Positions 42,400 through 51,038 of a stretch of 55,844 nt of DNA are shown here, piece after piece (the stretch's first letter is position 1; every line of letters starts with the position of its first letter). The notes below the pieces were generated by a model that was not told the DNA's origin, did not search any database, and saw only the letters and a list, made by a program, of their open reading frames with translations. The DNA comes from Candidatus Sumerlaeaceae bacterium (GTDB lineage: Bacteria > Sumerlaeota > Sumerlaeia > Sumerlaeales > Sumerlaeaceae): the NCBI GenBank assembly GCA_019695055.1, contig JAIBAT010000164.1, positions 1 to 55,844 on the forward strand, read 5' to 3'. The position numbers were made by a program, and so were the translations under genes.

Positions 42400-42997
42400 G
42401 GTTGGGGGACAGGCTCGATTCGTCAGCGGGTTTTGAGACAATTATCTCGATTCGCTTCATTGCATTGGCAGCTTCAGAGGTGTCGGGGTATTTCGTCACG
42501 ATGGCTCTTAAGTACAGCAGTGCTTGGTCGTAATGCTCAGCATGTAGTTCAAGGTCGGCAATTCGATTGTAAATGGAACACACAGCTTCCCTAGACAGAT
42601 TTGCAGTTTCTGCAATCCGAGTCCTCTCGGCAATGTATTTCTCCACCAGCCCTTTTTTCAAATACTCCTCAGCGAGTTTCGCCGAGATTTCCACATCCCG
42701 AGGTGCCTCACGGGCCAGTCGTTCCAAAAGTGGCAAGGTGTCGGCCAACACGCCTGCCTTCTCCAACTCTGCAAGACGCGACGTTTTGGCCTCTTTTCGG
42801 GGAATCCACGAATTAAAACCAACGATGCTATCCACCAGTTTCCCAGCGAAAAACTGCGAAAGTATTGTCCCAACAGCAATTGCCGTCAGCACGAGTGCTA
42901 TTGCAATTGCAAGGGAGGTGCCGCTGTGAATGTCGAGTATGCCAGCTCCATACAGGTAGGACAGTATAACCCCGACAATGAGCAATTCCACAAGCAT
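42392..42997 (-). CDS. Membrane protein with TPR-like C-terminal domain
   Basis: A 201-residue protein with two N-terminal membrane helices (about 1-18 and 26-45) and a soluble helical part with TPR-like units (EKAGVLADTLPLLERLAREAPRDVEISAKLAEEYLKKG and the C-terminal DLELHAEHYDQALLYLRAIVTKYPDTSEAANAMKRIE). ATG 42997 is preferred; an in-frame GTG at 43087 would overlap the divergent gene. It is the first gene of a three-gene unit with the J-domain and Hsp70 genes (overlap 8 bases, gap 6 bases). That suggests the chaperone pair works at the membrane. No family recognised. Confidence 0.75.
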   Translation of the reverse strand: MLVELLIVGVILSYLYGAGILDIHSGTSLAIAIALVLTAIAVGTILSQFFAGKLVDSIVGFNSWIPRKEAKTSRLAELEKAGVLADTLPLLERLAREAPRDVEISAKLAEEYLKKGLVEKYIAERTRIAETANLSREAVCSIYNRIADLELHAEHYDQALLYLRAIVTKYPDTSEAANAMKRIEIIVSKPADESSLSPNHE

Positions 42998-43098
42998 GTG
43001 ATTTTTGAAGCATGGCCAATGGTAGCCTTCAATGATTTTCCCAAGGGCCAGCCATGTTGGATGGAGCACTTTGGGGCATTTCCCCACGGGAGCGTGAA

Positions 43099-44034
43099 TT
43101 GAAGGAAAGGCTCATTATTGGAAGCATTCTTGCCTCTTTGCTGGGGATTGAGTCCATTCGGGTTGCCCAATCTGCGCCACCTTCGTCGCAGACAAAACCT
43201 GCCAAGCCCGATTCCCAACAAGCGGCGAATTTGCTAATCTACGTCGCAGAACTCCAGCGACATCTGCCTGACGACGTTTATCGGTACCCGTACGCTACTG
43301 ACGTTACGGGGCAGAATGTCTTCCGGGCCGGTCTGGTCCGTCTTTCAAATTACGAGACGCTTTTTCCCGGCAGTATGCGCGACGCGGTAGCCCTAGCAAG
43401 AGCGCAAGCCTATGAGAAACTTACGGCCTACGCTGAGGCCGGGAAGGGCTATCAGATTGCGCAGCAATCCAGCGACAGCAACCTTTCCAAGGTGGCAGGG
43501 GAGGGTTTCGAGCGGGTAAGGAAGTTCGACAAGGCGGCCAACCCGGTTATGGATAAATCCGGCATGAGGACATTTGAAAGGGATCTCCAAACAAAGATCC
43601 GGGATCTCGATGATCTAGCCTCCCAGTACAAGGGAACTCCCTATTCAACGCACGCTCTTCTCGAAAGAGAGCGCGCCCAGTTGCAACTTGCGGAGTTTTA
43701 CCTCACCAATCGTTTCATCCTTCCGTATTCTACGAATGACGCGATTGCGCAGATTAAACGCAACATTGAGCAAAATAGGAACAGCAAGAATCTCTACACT
43801 CACCACCTGATGCTTGCTGATCTCTACTACGACCTGGCTCGGGAATACACGATTTTGAATGATCCGGACGGCCCGGATTTCAAACTGAAGGAGTTTCAGG
43901 GGTTTGCCAATAGTGCCAGAACCGAGTATGGCATTGTTCAGCAGGCCGATGGGTTTAGCGAGAAACTGGAGGGGCGTGCAAAGCTTGCGGCACTTGAGGC
44001 CTTTGTGGAGCGTATTTCTGATCGGGCCCGCTAA
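43099..44034 (+). CDS. Exported helical (TPR-like) protein of unknown function
   Basis: A 311-residue protein. Starting at TTG 43099 gives a textbook signal peptide (MKERLIIGSILASLLGIESIRVAQSA), preceded by GGGAG at a good distance; the in-frame ATG 43054 would place charged sequence ahead of it. The mature protein is almost entirely helical, with TPR-like stretches (RDAVALARAQAYEKLTAYAEAGKGYQIAQQSSD, HALLERERAQLQLAEFYLTN, LYTHHLMLADLYYDLAREYTIL). I cannot assign a family. It diverges from the membrane-TPR/J/Hsp70 unit with about 100 bases between. Confidence 0.72.
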   Translation: MKERLIIGSILASLLGIESIRVAQSAPPSSQTKPAKPDSQQAANLLIYVAELQRHLPDDVYRYPYATDVTGQNVFRAGLVRLSNYETLFPGSMRDAVALARAQAYEKLTAYAEAGKGYQIAQQSSDSNLSKVAGEGFERVRKFDKAANPVMDKSGMRTFERDLQTKIRDLDDLASQYKGTPYSTHALLERERAQLQLAEFYLTNRFILPYSTNDAIAQIKRNIEQNRNSKNLYTHHLMLADLYYDLAREYTILNDPDGPDFKLKEFQGFANSARTEYGIVQQADGFSEKLEGRAKLAALEAFVERISDRAR

Positions 44035-44083
44035 ATGGCGAAGCTCGATTTGAGTTGAAACGCGTAATCCCGGTTTCCAGACT

Positions 44084-44116
44084 GAAATCTGCGTCGTGTT
44101 TCTGCACGCAGATTTC
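44084..44116 (+). repeat. Perfect 11-base-pair hairpin upstream of purC
   Basis: GAAATCTGCGT and ACGCAGATTTC flank an 11-base loop, between the gene ending at 44034 and purC (start 44142). No T-tract follows, so it is either a weak terminator of the upstream gene or a regulatory element in the purC leader. It matches no purine riboswitch consensus I know. Confidence 0.55.
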
Positions 44117-44141
44117 GTGAAAAGTTCCAGGTAGGGAGTAC

Positions 44142-45068
44142 GTGGGGATAGAGTCGAATTGGGGAAACGGGGTCAAGGATACGAATCTCCCGTTTCCATT
44201 GGTCAGACGGGGAAAAGTTCGTGATGTCTACGAGACACCCGGCGGCCTCCTTATTGTAGCTACCGACCGGCTAAGTGCATTTGATGCAGTTTTTCCAGAC
44301 CCGATTCCGGGAAAGGGCCGCATTCTTCACCAACTGAGTACCTGGTGGCTGCAGCATACCCAGGAAATTTCCGAAAACCACATCATCGATCCATTTCCAA
44401 CGCAATTGGGCCTCCCTTCCGAATTGGCAAGAGTGCTTTACGGGCGAGCCGCGCTTTGTCGGCGCGCCAAGGTGTTTCCAGTGGAATGCGTGGTTCGTGG
44501 CTATCTGGAGGGCAGCGCCTTGACTGCCTATAAGGAATCCCAATCGGTCTGCGGTGTGAGGCTCCCGGTCGGTATCAAGCGCGGTGAGAAACTGGCCTTC
44601 CCGATTTTCACGCCCACAACCAAGGAAGAATCCGGACACGATGTGCCAATCAGCTTTGAGGACGTGGTTCGGACCATCGGACATGAGTTTGCCGAAATGA
44701 TCCGGTTCAAGAGTCTTCAACTTTTTCAGTTTGCCCACGACTTGCTATTGCCGAAAGGCATTATCCTGAGCGACACGAAATTTGAATTTGGGCTGGTGGA
44801 TGACCGGGTAGTGTTGGTCGATGAGGCATTGACGCCTGATTCCTCAAGATTCTGGGAAGCCGAATCCTACGGGCCTGACAGCAAGGCCCCGCGCAGTTTT
44901 GACAAACAGTACGTGCGGGACTATGTAGAAGCAACGGGGTGGAATAAGCAGCCGCCGGCCCCGCGCCTTCCCGAGGAAGTCATCCTGGGAACCATGGCGC
45001 GTTATGAAGAGATTTTCAAGATTACCACAGGAGCAGAGATTCAGGTAAAGGAGGTTATCCCACAGTGA
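44142..45068 (+). CDS. purC: SAICAR synthetase
   Basis: Phosphoribosylaminoimidazole-succinocarboxamide synthase of purine synthesis: joins aspartate to CAIR using ATP. The 308 residues match the longer (yeast/bacterial type II) PurC: RRGKVRDVYE, VATDRLSAFDAVFPDPIPGKG, VVRGYLEGSALTAYKE, FTPTTKEESGHD, LSDTKFEFGL, and DEALTPDSSRFW. The start is GTG 44142, preceded by AGGGAG. It overlaps purS by four bases (stop TGA inside the GTGA junction), so purC-purS-purQ form one translationally coupled operon. Confidence 0.97.
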   Translation: MGIESNWGNGVKDTNLPFPLVRRGKVRDVYETPGGLLIVATDRLSAFDAVFPDPIPGKGRILHQLSTWWLQHTQEISENHIIDPFPTQLGLPSELARVLYGRAALCRRAKVFPVECVVRGYLEGSALTAYKESQSVCGVRLPVGIKRGEKLAFPIFTPTTKEESGHDVPISFEDVVRTIGHEFAEMIRFKSLQLFQFAHDLLLPKGIILSDTKFEFGLVDDRVVLVDEALTPDSSRFWEAESYGPDSKAPRSFDKQYVRDYVEATGWNKQPPAPRLPEEVILGTMARYEEIFKITTGAEIQVKEVIPQ

Positions 45069-45328
45069 TACGTGCTCGAGTTAACGTCTTGCTTAAGGAA
45101 GACGTGATGGATCCGCAGGGGAAAGCGGTTGGTGAGGCCCTGAATTCCCTGGGACACCATGAAGTCAGAAATGTGCGGGTGGGACGCTGCTTTGACCTCA
45201 ACCTCACAGGTGAAGATCCGGCAGCGGCGCGGGTGGCAATCGTTGAGATGTGCGAGCAATTACTGGCCAACACTGTGATTGAAAAGTACGATATTCATTT
45301 GGTTTCTGCCGCCGGAGGCATGAGTTGA
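45065..45328 (+). CDS. purS: FGAM synthase subunit PurS
   Basis: Small subunit of the three-part formylglycinamidine ribonucleotide synthase. It bridges PurL and PurQ and is thought to help ammonia channelling. The 87 residues show the family pattern VLLKEDVMDPQGKAVGEALNSLG and VRVGRCFDLNL. It starts at GTG 45065 inside the end of purC and ends four bases into purQ (TTGA overlap). The presence of PurS indicates that the unlinked PurL is the short type. Confidence 0.95.
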   Translation: MIRARVNVLLKEDVMDPQGKAVGEALNSLGHHEVRNVRVGRCFDLNLTGEDPAAARVAIVEMCEQLLANTVIEKYDIHLVSAAGGMS

Positions 45329-46020
45329 AGACGGCAGTCGTCTTATTCCCGGGCTCCAATTGCGAGCAGGATACCGTAAAGGCTATCAATGCTGTGGGCT
45401 CGTCCCCCGCAACGGTCCTTTGGCATAAGGATCGGGTTCCAGTGGAGACTGATCTCGTGGTTCTACCTGGGGGGTTCTCGTACGGCGATTACCTTCGGGC
45501 GGGAGCGATTGCGCGCTTCTCTCCCATAATGCAAAGCGTTGTGGATTTCGCAAATGCGGGAGGATTGGTCATTGGCATTTGTAACGGATTTCAGGTCCTG
45601 GTGGAGGCACGGCTTCTACCCGGGGCTCTTCTGCGAAATGAAGGGCTACACTTCATTTGCAAGTGGGTCCATCTGCGAGTGGAAAGGAGCCATTCCATCT
45701 TCACCCGGAGCGAGAAGTCTGTCGTGCGCATCCCCATTGCGCACGGCCAGGGACGATATTTCATCGATGATGACGGACTGAAGTCGTTGGAGGGCTGTGG
45801 GCAAGTTGTATTCCGCTATTGCGACGAGGAGGGATGCACTTCTGTCGAATCTAATCCCAACGGGTCCATCGGATCGATTGCTGGTGTTTGCAATGAAGCG
45901 GGGAACGTGCTTGGAATGATGCCTCATCCCGAACGTGCAATGAGTGAAGACCTTGGCTCCGCAGACGGCAGGACCTTCTGGAAATCCTTGCTCAATGGGA
46001 CTTTGACGCAATCCCACTGA
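45325..46020 (+). CDS. purQ: FGAM synthase glutaminase subunit PurQ
   Basis: Class I glutamine amidotransferase subunit supplying ammonia to PurL. The 231 residues have VLFPGSNCEQDT at the N-terminus, the nucleophile C86 in GICNGFQ, and the His-Glu pair in MMPHPERAM. The start is TTG 45325, which overlaps the purS stop as TTGA; no other start fits the family N-terminus (MKTAVVLFPG). It converges with efp, whose stop lies 17 bases away. No purL follows in this window. Confidence 0.96.
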   Translation: MKTAVVLFPGSNCEQDTVKAINAVGSSPATVLWHKDRVPVETDLVVLPGGFSYGDYLRAGAIARFSPIMQSVVDFANAGGLVIGICNGFQVLVEARLLPGALLRNEGLHFICKWVHLRVERSHSIFTRSEKSVVRIPIAHGQGRYFIDDDGLKSLEGCGQVVFRYCDEEGCTSVESNPNGSIGSIAGVCNEAGNVLGMMPHPERAMSEDLGSADGRTFWKSLLNGTLTQSH

Positions 46021-46037
46021 AGAACCCAGGGGACTGG

Positions 46038-46595
46038 CTACTTCACGCGTTCGAGGTATTTGTCTTCGCTGGGATTAATACGGACACGATCTCCCTGCTT
46101 CACAAACGGCGGGACCATGACGGTGACACCATTCTCAAGTTTCGCGGGCTTTGGGGAGTTGCTTGCGGTCGCACCGCGAAGCTCCGGCTCGGTTTCCACA
46201 ACCTCCAGCTCGATAGTTGCCGGCAATTCAATGCCTATGGGCTGGCCCTCGTAAAAGCTGATTTTCGCTTTCATGCCGGGAGTCATGTACTTGGCTGAAT
46301 CTCCAAGGCTGTCCTCATTGAGGGCCACCTGTTCGTAATTCTCGGAATTCATGAAGTGATAGAGATTGTCGTCCTTGTAAAGAAACTCCATATCGCAGTG
46401 CTCAAGCGTGGCCTGTTCCAGGGTCTCCGTCGAGCTGAACCGCACTTCGTAAGAGTTGCCATTCTTGAGATTGCGCAACCGAGCCTGAACAAAGGCACGC
46501 AGGTTGCCTGGAGTACGGTGCTGAAACTCCATTACCTGGTGGGGATCACCGTTGTGGACGATAATGTTTCCTTTGCGGATACTGCTCGCGTTCAT
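46038..46595 (-). CDS. efp: Translation elongation factor P
   Basis: Ribosome factor that relieves stalling at polyproline. The 185 residues have the three-barrel EF-P layout (KOW-like N-terminal domain; OB domain with EFLYKDDNLYHFMNSENYEQV; C-terminal OB ending VRINPSEDKYLERV). The tip loop reads HRTPGNLRAF, with asparagine (N31) where E. coli has the modified lysine K34 (PGKGQ) and Pseudomonas an arginine. So it cannot be lysylated or rhamnosylated at the usual position; R33 or N31 may act instead. No epmA, epmB or earP is in the window. The start is ATG 46595, just after tRNA-Thr on the same strand. Confidence 0.95.
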   Translation of the reverse strand: MNASSIRKGNIIVHNGDPHQVMEFQHRTPGNLRAFVQARLRNLKNGNSYEVRFSSTETLEQATLEHCDMEFLYKDDNLYHFMNSENYEQVALNEDSLGDSAKYMTPGMKAKISFYEGQPIGIELPATIELEVVETEPELRGATASNSPKPAKLENGVTVMVPPFVKQGDRVRINPSEDKYLERVK

Positions 46596-46622
46596 CTGAA
46601 TCCTCGAATTTTAGGGTGAAAG

Positions 46623-46698
46623 TGGAGCCCACGACCAGGATTGAACTGGTGACCTCGTCCTTACCAAGGACGTGCTCTACCAACTGAGCTACGTGGGC
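46623..46698 (-). tRNA. tRNA-Thr (anticodon GGT)
   Basis: A 76-base cloverleaf on the minus strand: acceptor GCCCACG/CGTGGGC, D arm GCTC/GAGC, anticodon stem CGTCC/GGACG with loop TTGGTAA (anticodon GGT), T arm ACCAG/CTGGT with TTCAATC, and encoded CCA. It lies 27 bases upstream of efp and may be co-transcribed with it. Confidence 0.97.
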
Positions 46699-46793
46699 CA
46701 CTGATTTGGCGCGTTTTGCTACAGGCATCTAATCCAAACATTCAGCATGTCAGCAGCCTGTAATCCGTTGCAAACACGAATCCGCACACAAGC

Positions 46794-47843
46794 ATGAACG
46801 CCATGCCTGAAAAAACAATCTGGGCCGACGATGGCCGGGTTTCCATCATAGATCAAACCCGGCTTCCTGGTGATTTTCACAAGATGGAAGTAAAGACAGT
46901 GGGAGAGATGTGGGAAGCCATCAAATCTCTCAGGGTTCGGGGTGCCCCTGCCATAGGGATTGCGGCTGCCTTTGGTGTTTGGATTGCCGTAAAGCACCTT
47001 CGGGCCGAAGATTCCCTGCCGCTGGATCAGGCTATCGAAAATGCCTGTTCCTACCTTGCAACTGCCCGGCCAACGGCGGTGAACCTGTTTTGGGCCCTGG
47101 ACCGTGTCCGGAAACTCGCGAAAGCCAATACCGACCTGCCTCACAACAAACTTCAAAGGCTGGTTCTGGCCGAAGCCGAGGCAATGTTGGCGGAAGATTA
47201 CGAAATCTGCACTGCCATAGGGCGGCATGGGGCTGGACTTCTGGAAGATGGTCACAGAATCCTGACCCACTGCAACGCTGGGGGACTGGCCACGGCCGGT
47301 TACGGAACGGCATTGGCTCCCGTATACTACGCTGTCGAGAAGTTGGGAAAGCACTTGGAGGTTTTTGCAGACGAAACCCGCCCTCTCCTCCAAGGGGCAA
47401 GATTAACATCCTGGGAACTTGTCCGCGCGAGCATTCCCGTAACCCTGATTTGCGATAACATGGCGGCGGTGGTACTTCGAAATGGGTGGGTAAATGCGGT
47501 AATCGTTGGTACGGACAGGGTGGCCAGAAATGGTGATTTTGCAAACAAGATCGGGACTTATGGGCTCGCGGTTTTGGCCCGGGAGCACAACGTTCCCCTT
47601 TATGTCGCCGCGCCATTGTCATCCATTGATATCAGCCTTTCAAGCGGGGCCGAGATCCCCATTGAGGAGCGCAATGCCGACGAAATAACCAGCTTGCATG
47701 GTCTCAAAATTGCCCCCGAAGGGGTGAAGGTCTTTAACCCGGCATTTGATGTTACTCCACACAGACTTGTGACCGCTTTCATTACAGAGAAGGGGATTGT
47801 TCGTCCGTCCTACGAGAAGAACCTGACTGCCCTTTTTGATTAG
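46794..47843 (+). CDS. mtnA: Methylthioribose-1-phosphate isomerase
   Basis: Converts 5-methylthioribose-1-phosphate to the ribulose form in methionine salvage. The 349 residues have the family blocks LRVRGAPAIGIAAAFG, ARPTAVNLFWALDR, the active-site cysteine in ILTHCNAGGLATAGYGTAL, the catalytic aspartate in VIVGTDRVARNGDFANKIGTY, and NPAFDVTPHRLVTAFITEKG. Two in-frame ATGs (46794, 46803) are possible starts. Related eIF2B-like proteins (ribose-1,5-bisphosphate isomerase) are excluded by the MtnA-specific motifs. No other methionine-salvage gene is adjacent. Confidence 0.95.
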   Translation: MNAMPEKTIWADDGRVSIIDQTRLPGDFHKMEVKTVGEMWEAIKSLRVRGAPAIGIAAAFGVWIAVKHLRAEDSLPLDQAIENACSYLATARPTAVNLFWALDRVRKLAKANTDLPHNKLQRLVLAEAEAMLAEDYEICTAIGRHGAGLLEDGHRILTHCNAGGLATAGYGTALAPVYYAVEKLGKHLEVFADETRPLLQGARLTSWELVRASIPVTLICDNMAAVVLRNGWVNAVIVGTDRVARNGDFANKIGTYGLAVLAREHNVPLYVAAPLSSIDISLSSGAEIPIEERNADEITSLHGLKIAPEGVKVFNPAFDVTPHRLVTAFITEKGIVRPSYEKNLTALFD

Positions 47844-47849
47844 GTCCTC

Positions 47850-48473
47850 TCAATCCGGGAGTTCAAACATGCTCATTCTGTAGAAGCGAAAACTCAAACA
47901 TCGGTCGTCTGTTGAGTTAGCCAGATCGCGCTGGGTAATTGCCAGATTCGGGGTAAAAGATAGGATATTTCGTGACGCAAGTAACTGGTGCCTTAGCAGA
48001 AACTCGCGGATCTGAATTTCTGGACTGACTTGATAGGCAAGATGGGCGCACGCCTGGTCGTTCACCGCGATATCCAATTCCGGCTGTGGAAGTTGCACCC
48101 AGCGAAGTTCAAGCTCACCGAAGTTCGTACGCGCACTCCCCAACTGTTGAGCTGTGACCGTGAGTGTGGTTCTTTTTTCCGTGACGGGGACGACCCGCTT
48201 AACCAGTTCGGTTTCACCAGCCAGTACCGTAAGCTCTCTCAACTCTGCCCCAAATGGTGCTGATGGAGCTGCCTCGAGAAGGACAGCGTAATCATGCGTC
48301 GGGTCCAGGTGTGGAAGTACGCACCAGCAGCGGGTTGCAGCTGCCCAGTTCCAGGAAACATCTCCTTGCTCCTCGGGGCCGTGAAAACTTCCGCCAAGAT
48401 GAGACTGCCAGCGTTTCTCCCCGAAACCAATGGTATGAACCGGTGACAGATTTCGGAGGTCGTAGGAATGCAT
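47850..48473 (-). CDS. Hypothetical protein, likely beta-sandwich
   Basis: A 207-residue soluble protein with no signal peptide. The opening GFGEKRWQSHLGGSFHGPEE and SWNWAAATRCWCVLPHLDP, then YAVLLEAAPSAPFGAELRELTVLAG, resembles the beta-sandwich modules often found beside glycan-synthesis genes (glycine/tryptophan-rich start, then alternating strands). A second part from about 150 is helical and ends in FRFYRMSMFELPD. I do not recognise a named family. It starts 3 bases after the stop of the lipoprotein gene at 48477-48998, so the two are likely co-transcribed. Confidence 0.68.
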   Translation of the reverse strand: MHSYDLRNLSPVHTIGFGEKRWQSHLGGSFHGPEEQGDVSWNWAAATRCWCVLPHLDPTHDYAVLLEAAPSAPFGAELRELTVLAGETELVKRVVPVTEKRTTLTVTAQQLGSARTNFGELELRWVQLPQPELDIAVNDQACAHLAYQVSPEIQIREFLLRHQLLASRNILSFTPNLAITQRDLANSTDDRCLSFRFYRMSMFELPD

Positions 48474-48476
48474 GCC

Positions 48477-48998
48477 TTAATTCTTGGGCGCTGGTGGATT
48501 CCCTGTACCTGCGGGGCGGAAACTACCGGAGGGAAGGATCTGTGCAAACGTTCCTCGGTTATCCGGCTTGAAAACGAGTCGGCTGCCCATCGCATTGGGG
48601 AAATCTCGGAAAATGGCACGCCCCATTACGGTTTGTCCCGGGCTTACACTTCCAGCCACGTCAATGGTGACATTGGCAGGGTCATAGGGAATCACCTGCC
48701 TGGTACCCTCGGGAATCAGGGCGAAGGATTCCGGCGCAAGTGGCAATTCGGTAGACGTATGGTTTGCCACGGCAAAATTGATAACCTGCCCGTTTGCTTC
48801 GGCGGCCAGGTTATAGGGTTCCTTGCCGTCCGGAGGGGGAGGAGTTTGGTCGGCGGATGGGTTCTTATCCGACTTCTTGCCGAACATCCCACCAACGGAA
48901 CTACAACCGGGCAGGCATAGCAAAAGTACACACCCGGCAACGGTTGTGGCAATCTTTACGAGATTGCCATTTTTCACAAGTTGTTTGTTTTGAGGCAT
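48477..48998 (-). CDS. Predicted lipoprotein
   Basis: A 173-residue protein. The hydrophobic segment VAGCVLLLCLPGCSS ends in a lipobox (LPGC, cysteine about 32). A charged Pro-rich linker leads to a beta-rich domain (NGQVINFAVANHTSTELPLAPESFALIPEG, VTIDVAGSVSPGQTVMGRAIFRDFP) reminiscent of small telokin/DUF4352-like sandwiches. ATG 48998 gives a normal-length lipoprotein signal; ATG 49037 would add 13 residues. It lies downstream of the TolC-family gene on the same strand and may belong with it. Confidence 0.7.
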   Translation of the reverse strand: MPQNKQLVKNGNLVKIATTVAGCVLLLCLPGCSSVGGMFGKKSDKNPSADQTPPPPDGKEPYNLAAEANGQVINFAVANHTSTELPLAPESFALIPEGTRQVIPYDPANVTIDVAGSVSPGQTVMGRAIFRDFPNAMGSRLVFKPDNRGTFAQILPSGSFRPAGTGNPPAPKN

Positions 48999-49155
48999 AA
49001 CTGACTTTGGCCCAAAGGTTCCCTTTTCGCCGTTCATTTAACTCGATTAGTCACCTCGGCCGGCCATGAGCGTCAAGGATTGTATCGCAATTGGATGGCT
49101 TCGATTTCATGGACGCTTGCAGACCCAGAGTTTCCGCACGTATCTGAAAAAAACT

Positions 49156-50892
49156 CTAGTTTTCGACTGCGAAGGGTTTCTTGGGTACATTACCGGTCTG
49201 AATTACCACGCCGCCATCAGCAACCAGATTCAGGCGATCGAGGAGTGTCCCTTTGGCTGCCTCCAGCGCAACAATCGCCTTGTTGTAATCCACCACCGCG
49301 CGAATCAGGTTAATGCGCGCGGTAGCCAAATCTCGCTGGAATGCCAACACGTCAAAGCTCGTGGCCAATCCGACGGCTTGCCGTTTTTGACCAGAGTCCA
49401 CCTTCGCCTTGTTAAACCGTACGGTCGACTTTCCAACCTCGATCTTTTGGCGGTTGGTCTCCACTGCCCTGATTTTCTCCCTGACATCGAAAATGATGTT
49501 ATCACGAGTCTGCTGCATCTGGACAAAGGATGCATCGAGAAGCTTTTCGGCTTGGTGGAACTGGTACCGCGCCTTGCGGTTCTGCAATGCATAGCTAAAC
49601 TGAACGCCCACTGCCCAGTTTGCGCCATCATTGCTTGTGCTATTGTTAATGGAATCTGGATTCGTCTTGCCGTTTGCCAGGGTGAGGTAATTGGCAAAGA
49701 AATCTACTGCCGGCATTGTCTGGTTCTGCTTCACTTTGACATCCAGGTTAGCCTTCTCAATCTCAAGCTTAACTTGCTCAAACTCCGGGCGGTAGCAGAT
49801 GGCTTCGTTCAGGAAAGTCCGCTCCTTGATGGCGTACTCAAAGACGTCCGGTGGGCTCCCCGGACGAAGGCTTACGGTTCGCTCCTCGCAAATCTCAGCC
49901 AGTCGCGTTTTCAAAGCATCGCTTACGGTTTCCACCTGCTGAAGGGCTGTAATAATGTCCTCCTGACGGGAAGCCACGTCAGACTGGGCCTGAAGCACGT
50001 CCAATTCGGGCAAAACTCCCGCCTTGTATTTTTCACTGTTCACGCGGAGCAACTCTTCCGCCTGGGCCAGCGAAATGCGCAGAACGTCTACGTTTGCCAC
50101 CGTGAAAATCAACTCATAGTACTGCTGAACCCCAAATGAAATCTCCTCGATGACCTGTTGACGAAATTGTGAGCTGGTAATCATATTATTGTACTGCGAC
50201 AGCACAATATTGGCTTGGGTAACCAGCGGACCTGCGTTCTTGAGGAGGGGCTGGCTCAGCTGGATTCCCGTTTGCGTCTGGTAATAGGGGCTGACGTAAT
50301 CCTTGCTGGCATTGGTGTAATTGCCGGAGTTTTCAAAAAGCAATTGTACAAGACCACCCGTTGGCAGCAGTTGGCCGACCGTGGCATTTGCCATGTTTTG
50401 CCGATTTCGGCTAAATTCATTTTCATACCCTGGTGATCCCTGCAGGGCGTCATTCTTCAGCGGTATACCAGGATTTACGGTCTGCGAAGATTGCACTGAA
50501 CCACTGATCTGAACGTCGAAGATGCCTTCCTCGACGTGAAATTGATCGTGCGCTATGCGATTCGCGATGTCCTTCAATTTAATATTCAGGTTCTTGCAGA
50601 CAAGTCGCAGAATCACTTCATTAACTGTGACAGACCGCTCTGAACTGTTCTTTCCCCGCAGATAGCTCTCAAATGCCGCGAGATCTGTCGATTCTGTGGT
50701 GCCAGCGTCCTCGCCCAGAAGTTCAGCTTCCATCCTTGCGGTGGGTCCGCTTTCAAAGGCTCTTTGGCTGGACTCAATGGTAGCAGTTGTATCCGATGAT
50801 TTTACGGATTGGCAGATACCGGATGACACAGGGCCTGCAATAAGGAATGCGGCAACCAAGATTTGCAAAATCCTACTGATTGGGCAACTCAT
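49156..50892 (-). CDS. TolC-family outer-membrane channel
   Basis: A 578-residue outer-membrane factor. A signal peptide (about 1-28) is followed by about 100 residues of extra N-terminal sequence, then the duplicated TolC helical-barrel architecture: QTQTGIQLSQPLLKNAG in the first repeat, a long coiled-coil (LAQAEELLRVNSEKYKAGVLPELDVLQAQSDVASRQ), and in the second repeat WAVGVQFSYALQNRKARYQFHQAE and RFNKAKVDSGQKRQAVGLATSFDVLAFQRDLATA. It should form a trimeric tunnel for export. No inner-membrane pump or periplasmic adaptor gene is adjacent. The FlgT-like gene lies upstream on the same strand (146 bases). Confidence 0.93.
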   Translation of the reverse strand: MSCPISRILQILVAAFLIAGPVSSGICQSVKSSDTTATIESSQRAFESGPTARMEAELLGEDAGTTESTDLAAFESYLRGKNSSERSVTVNEVILRLVCKNLNIKLKDIANRIAHDQFHVEEGIFDVQISGSVQSSQTVNPGIPLKNDALQGSPGYENEFSRNRQNMANATVGQLLPTGGLVQLLFENSGNYTNASKDYVSPYYQTQTGIQLSQPLLKNAGPLVTQANIVLSQYNNMITSSQFRQQVIEEISFGVQQYYELIFTVANVDVLRISLAQAEELLRVNSEKYKAGVLPELDVLQAQSDVASRQEDIITALQQVETVSDALKTRLAEICEERTVSLRPGSPPDVFEYAIKERTFLNEAICYRPEFEQVKLEIEKANLDVKVKQNQTMPAVDFFANYLTLANGKTNPDSINNSTSNDGANWAVGVQFSYALQNRKARYQFHQAEKLLDASFVQMQQTRDNIIFDVREKIRAVETNRQKIEVGKSTVRFNKAKVDSGQKRQAVGLATSFDVLAFQRDLATARINLIRAVVDYNKAIVALEAAKGTLLDRLNLVADGGVVIQTGNVPKKPFAVEN

Positions 50893-51038
50893 CTATCTAA
50901 ACCACTCCTGTTGTGCGTATTAAAGTGCACTTACCCGGACACTGCCAGGACCTGCTTTGAATAACACCCCATTCGACTGTGCCCAGAGGCGGGAAAAGAA
51001 CGGAACTACCAACAAAATCAAAATTCGAATGGAATGCT

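Noticed and set aside
49066..50139. A 357-codon plus-strand frame opposite the TolC-family gene
   Set aside because: Runs antisense to clear TolC repeats; no signal peptide or motif of its own.
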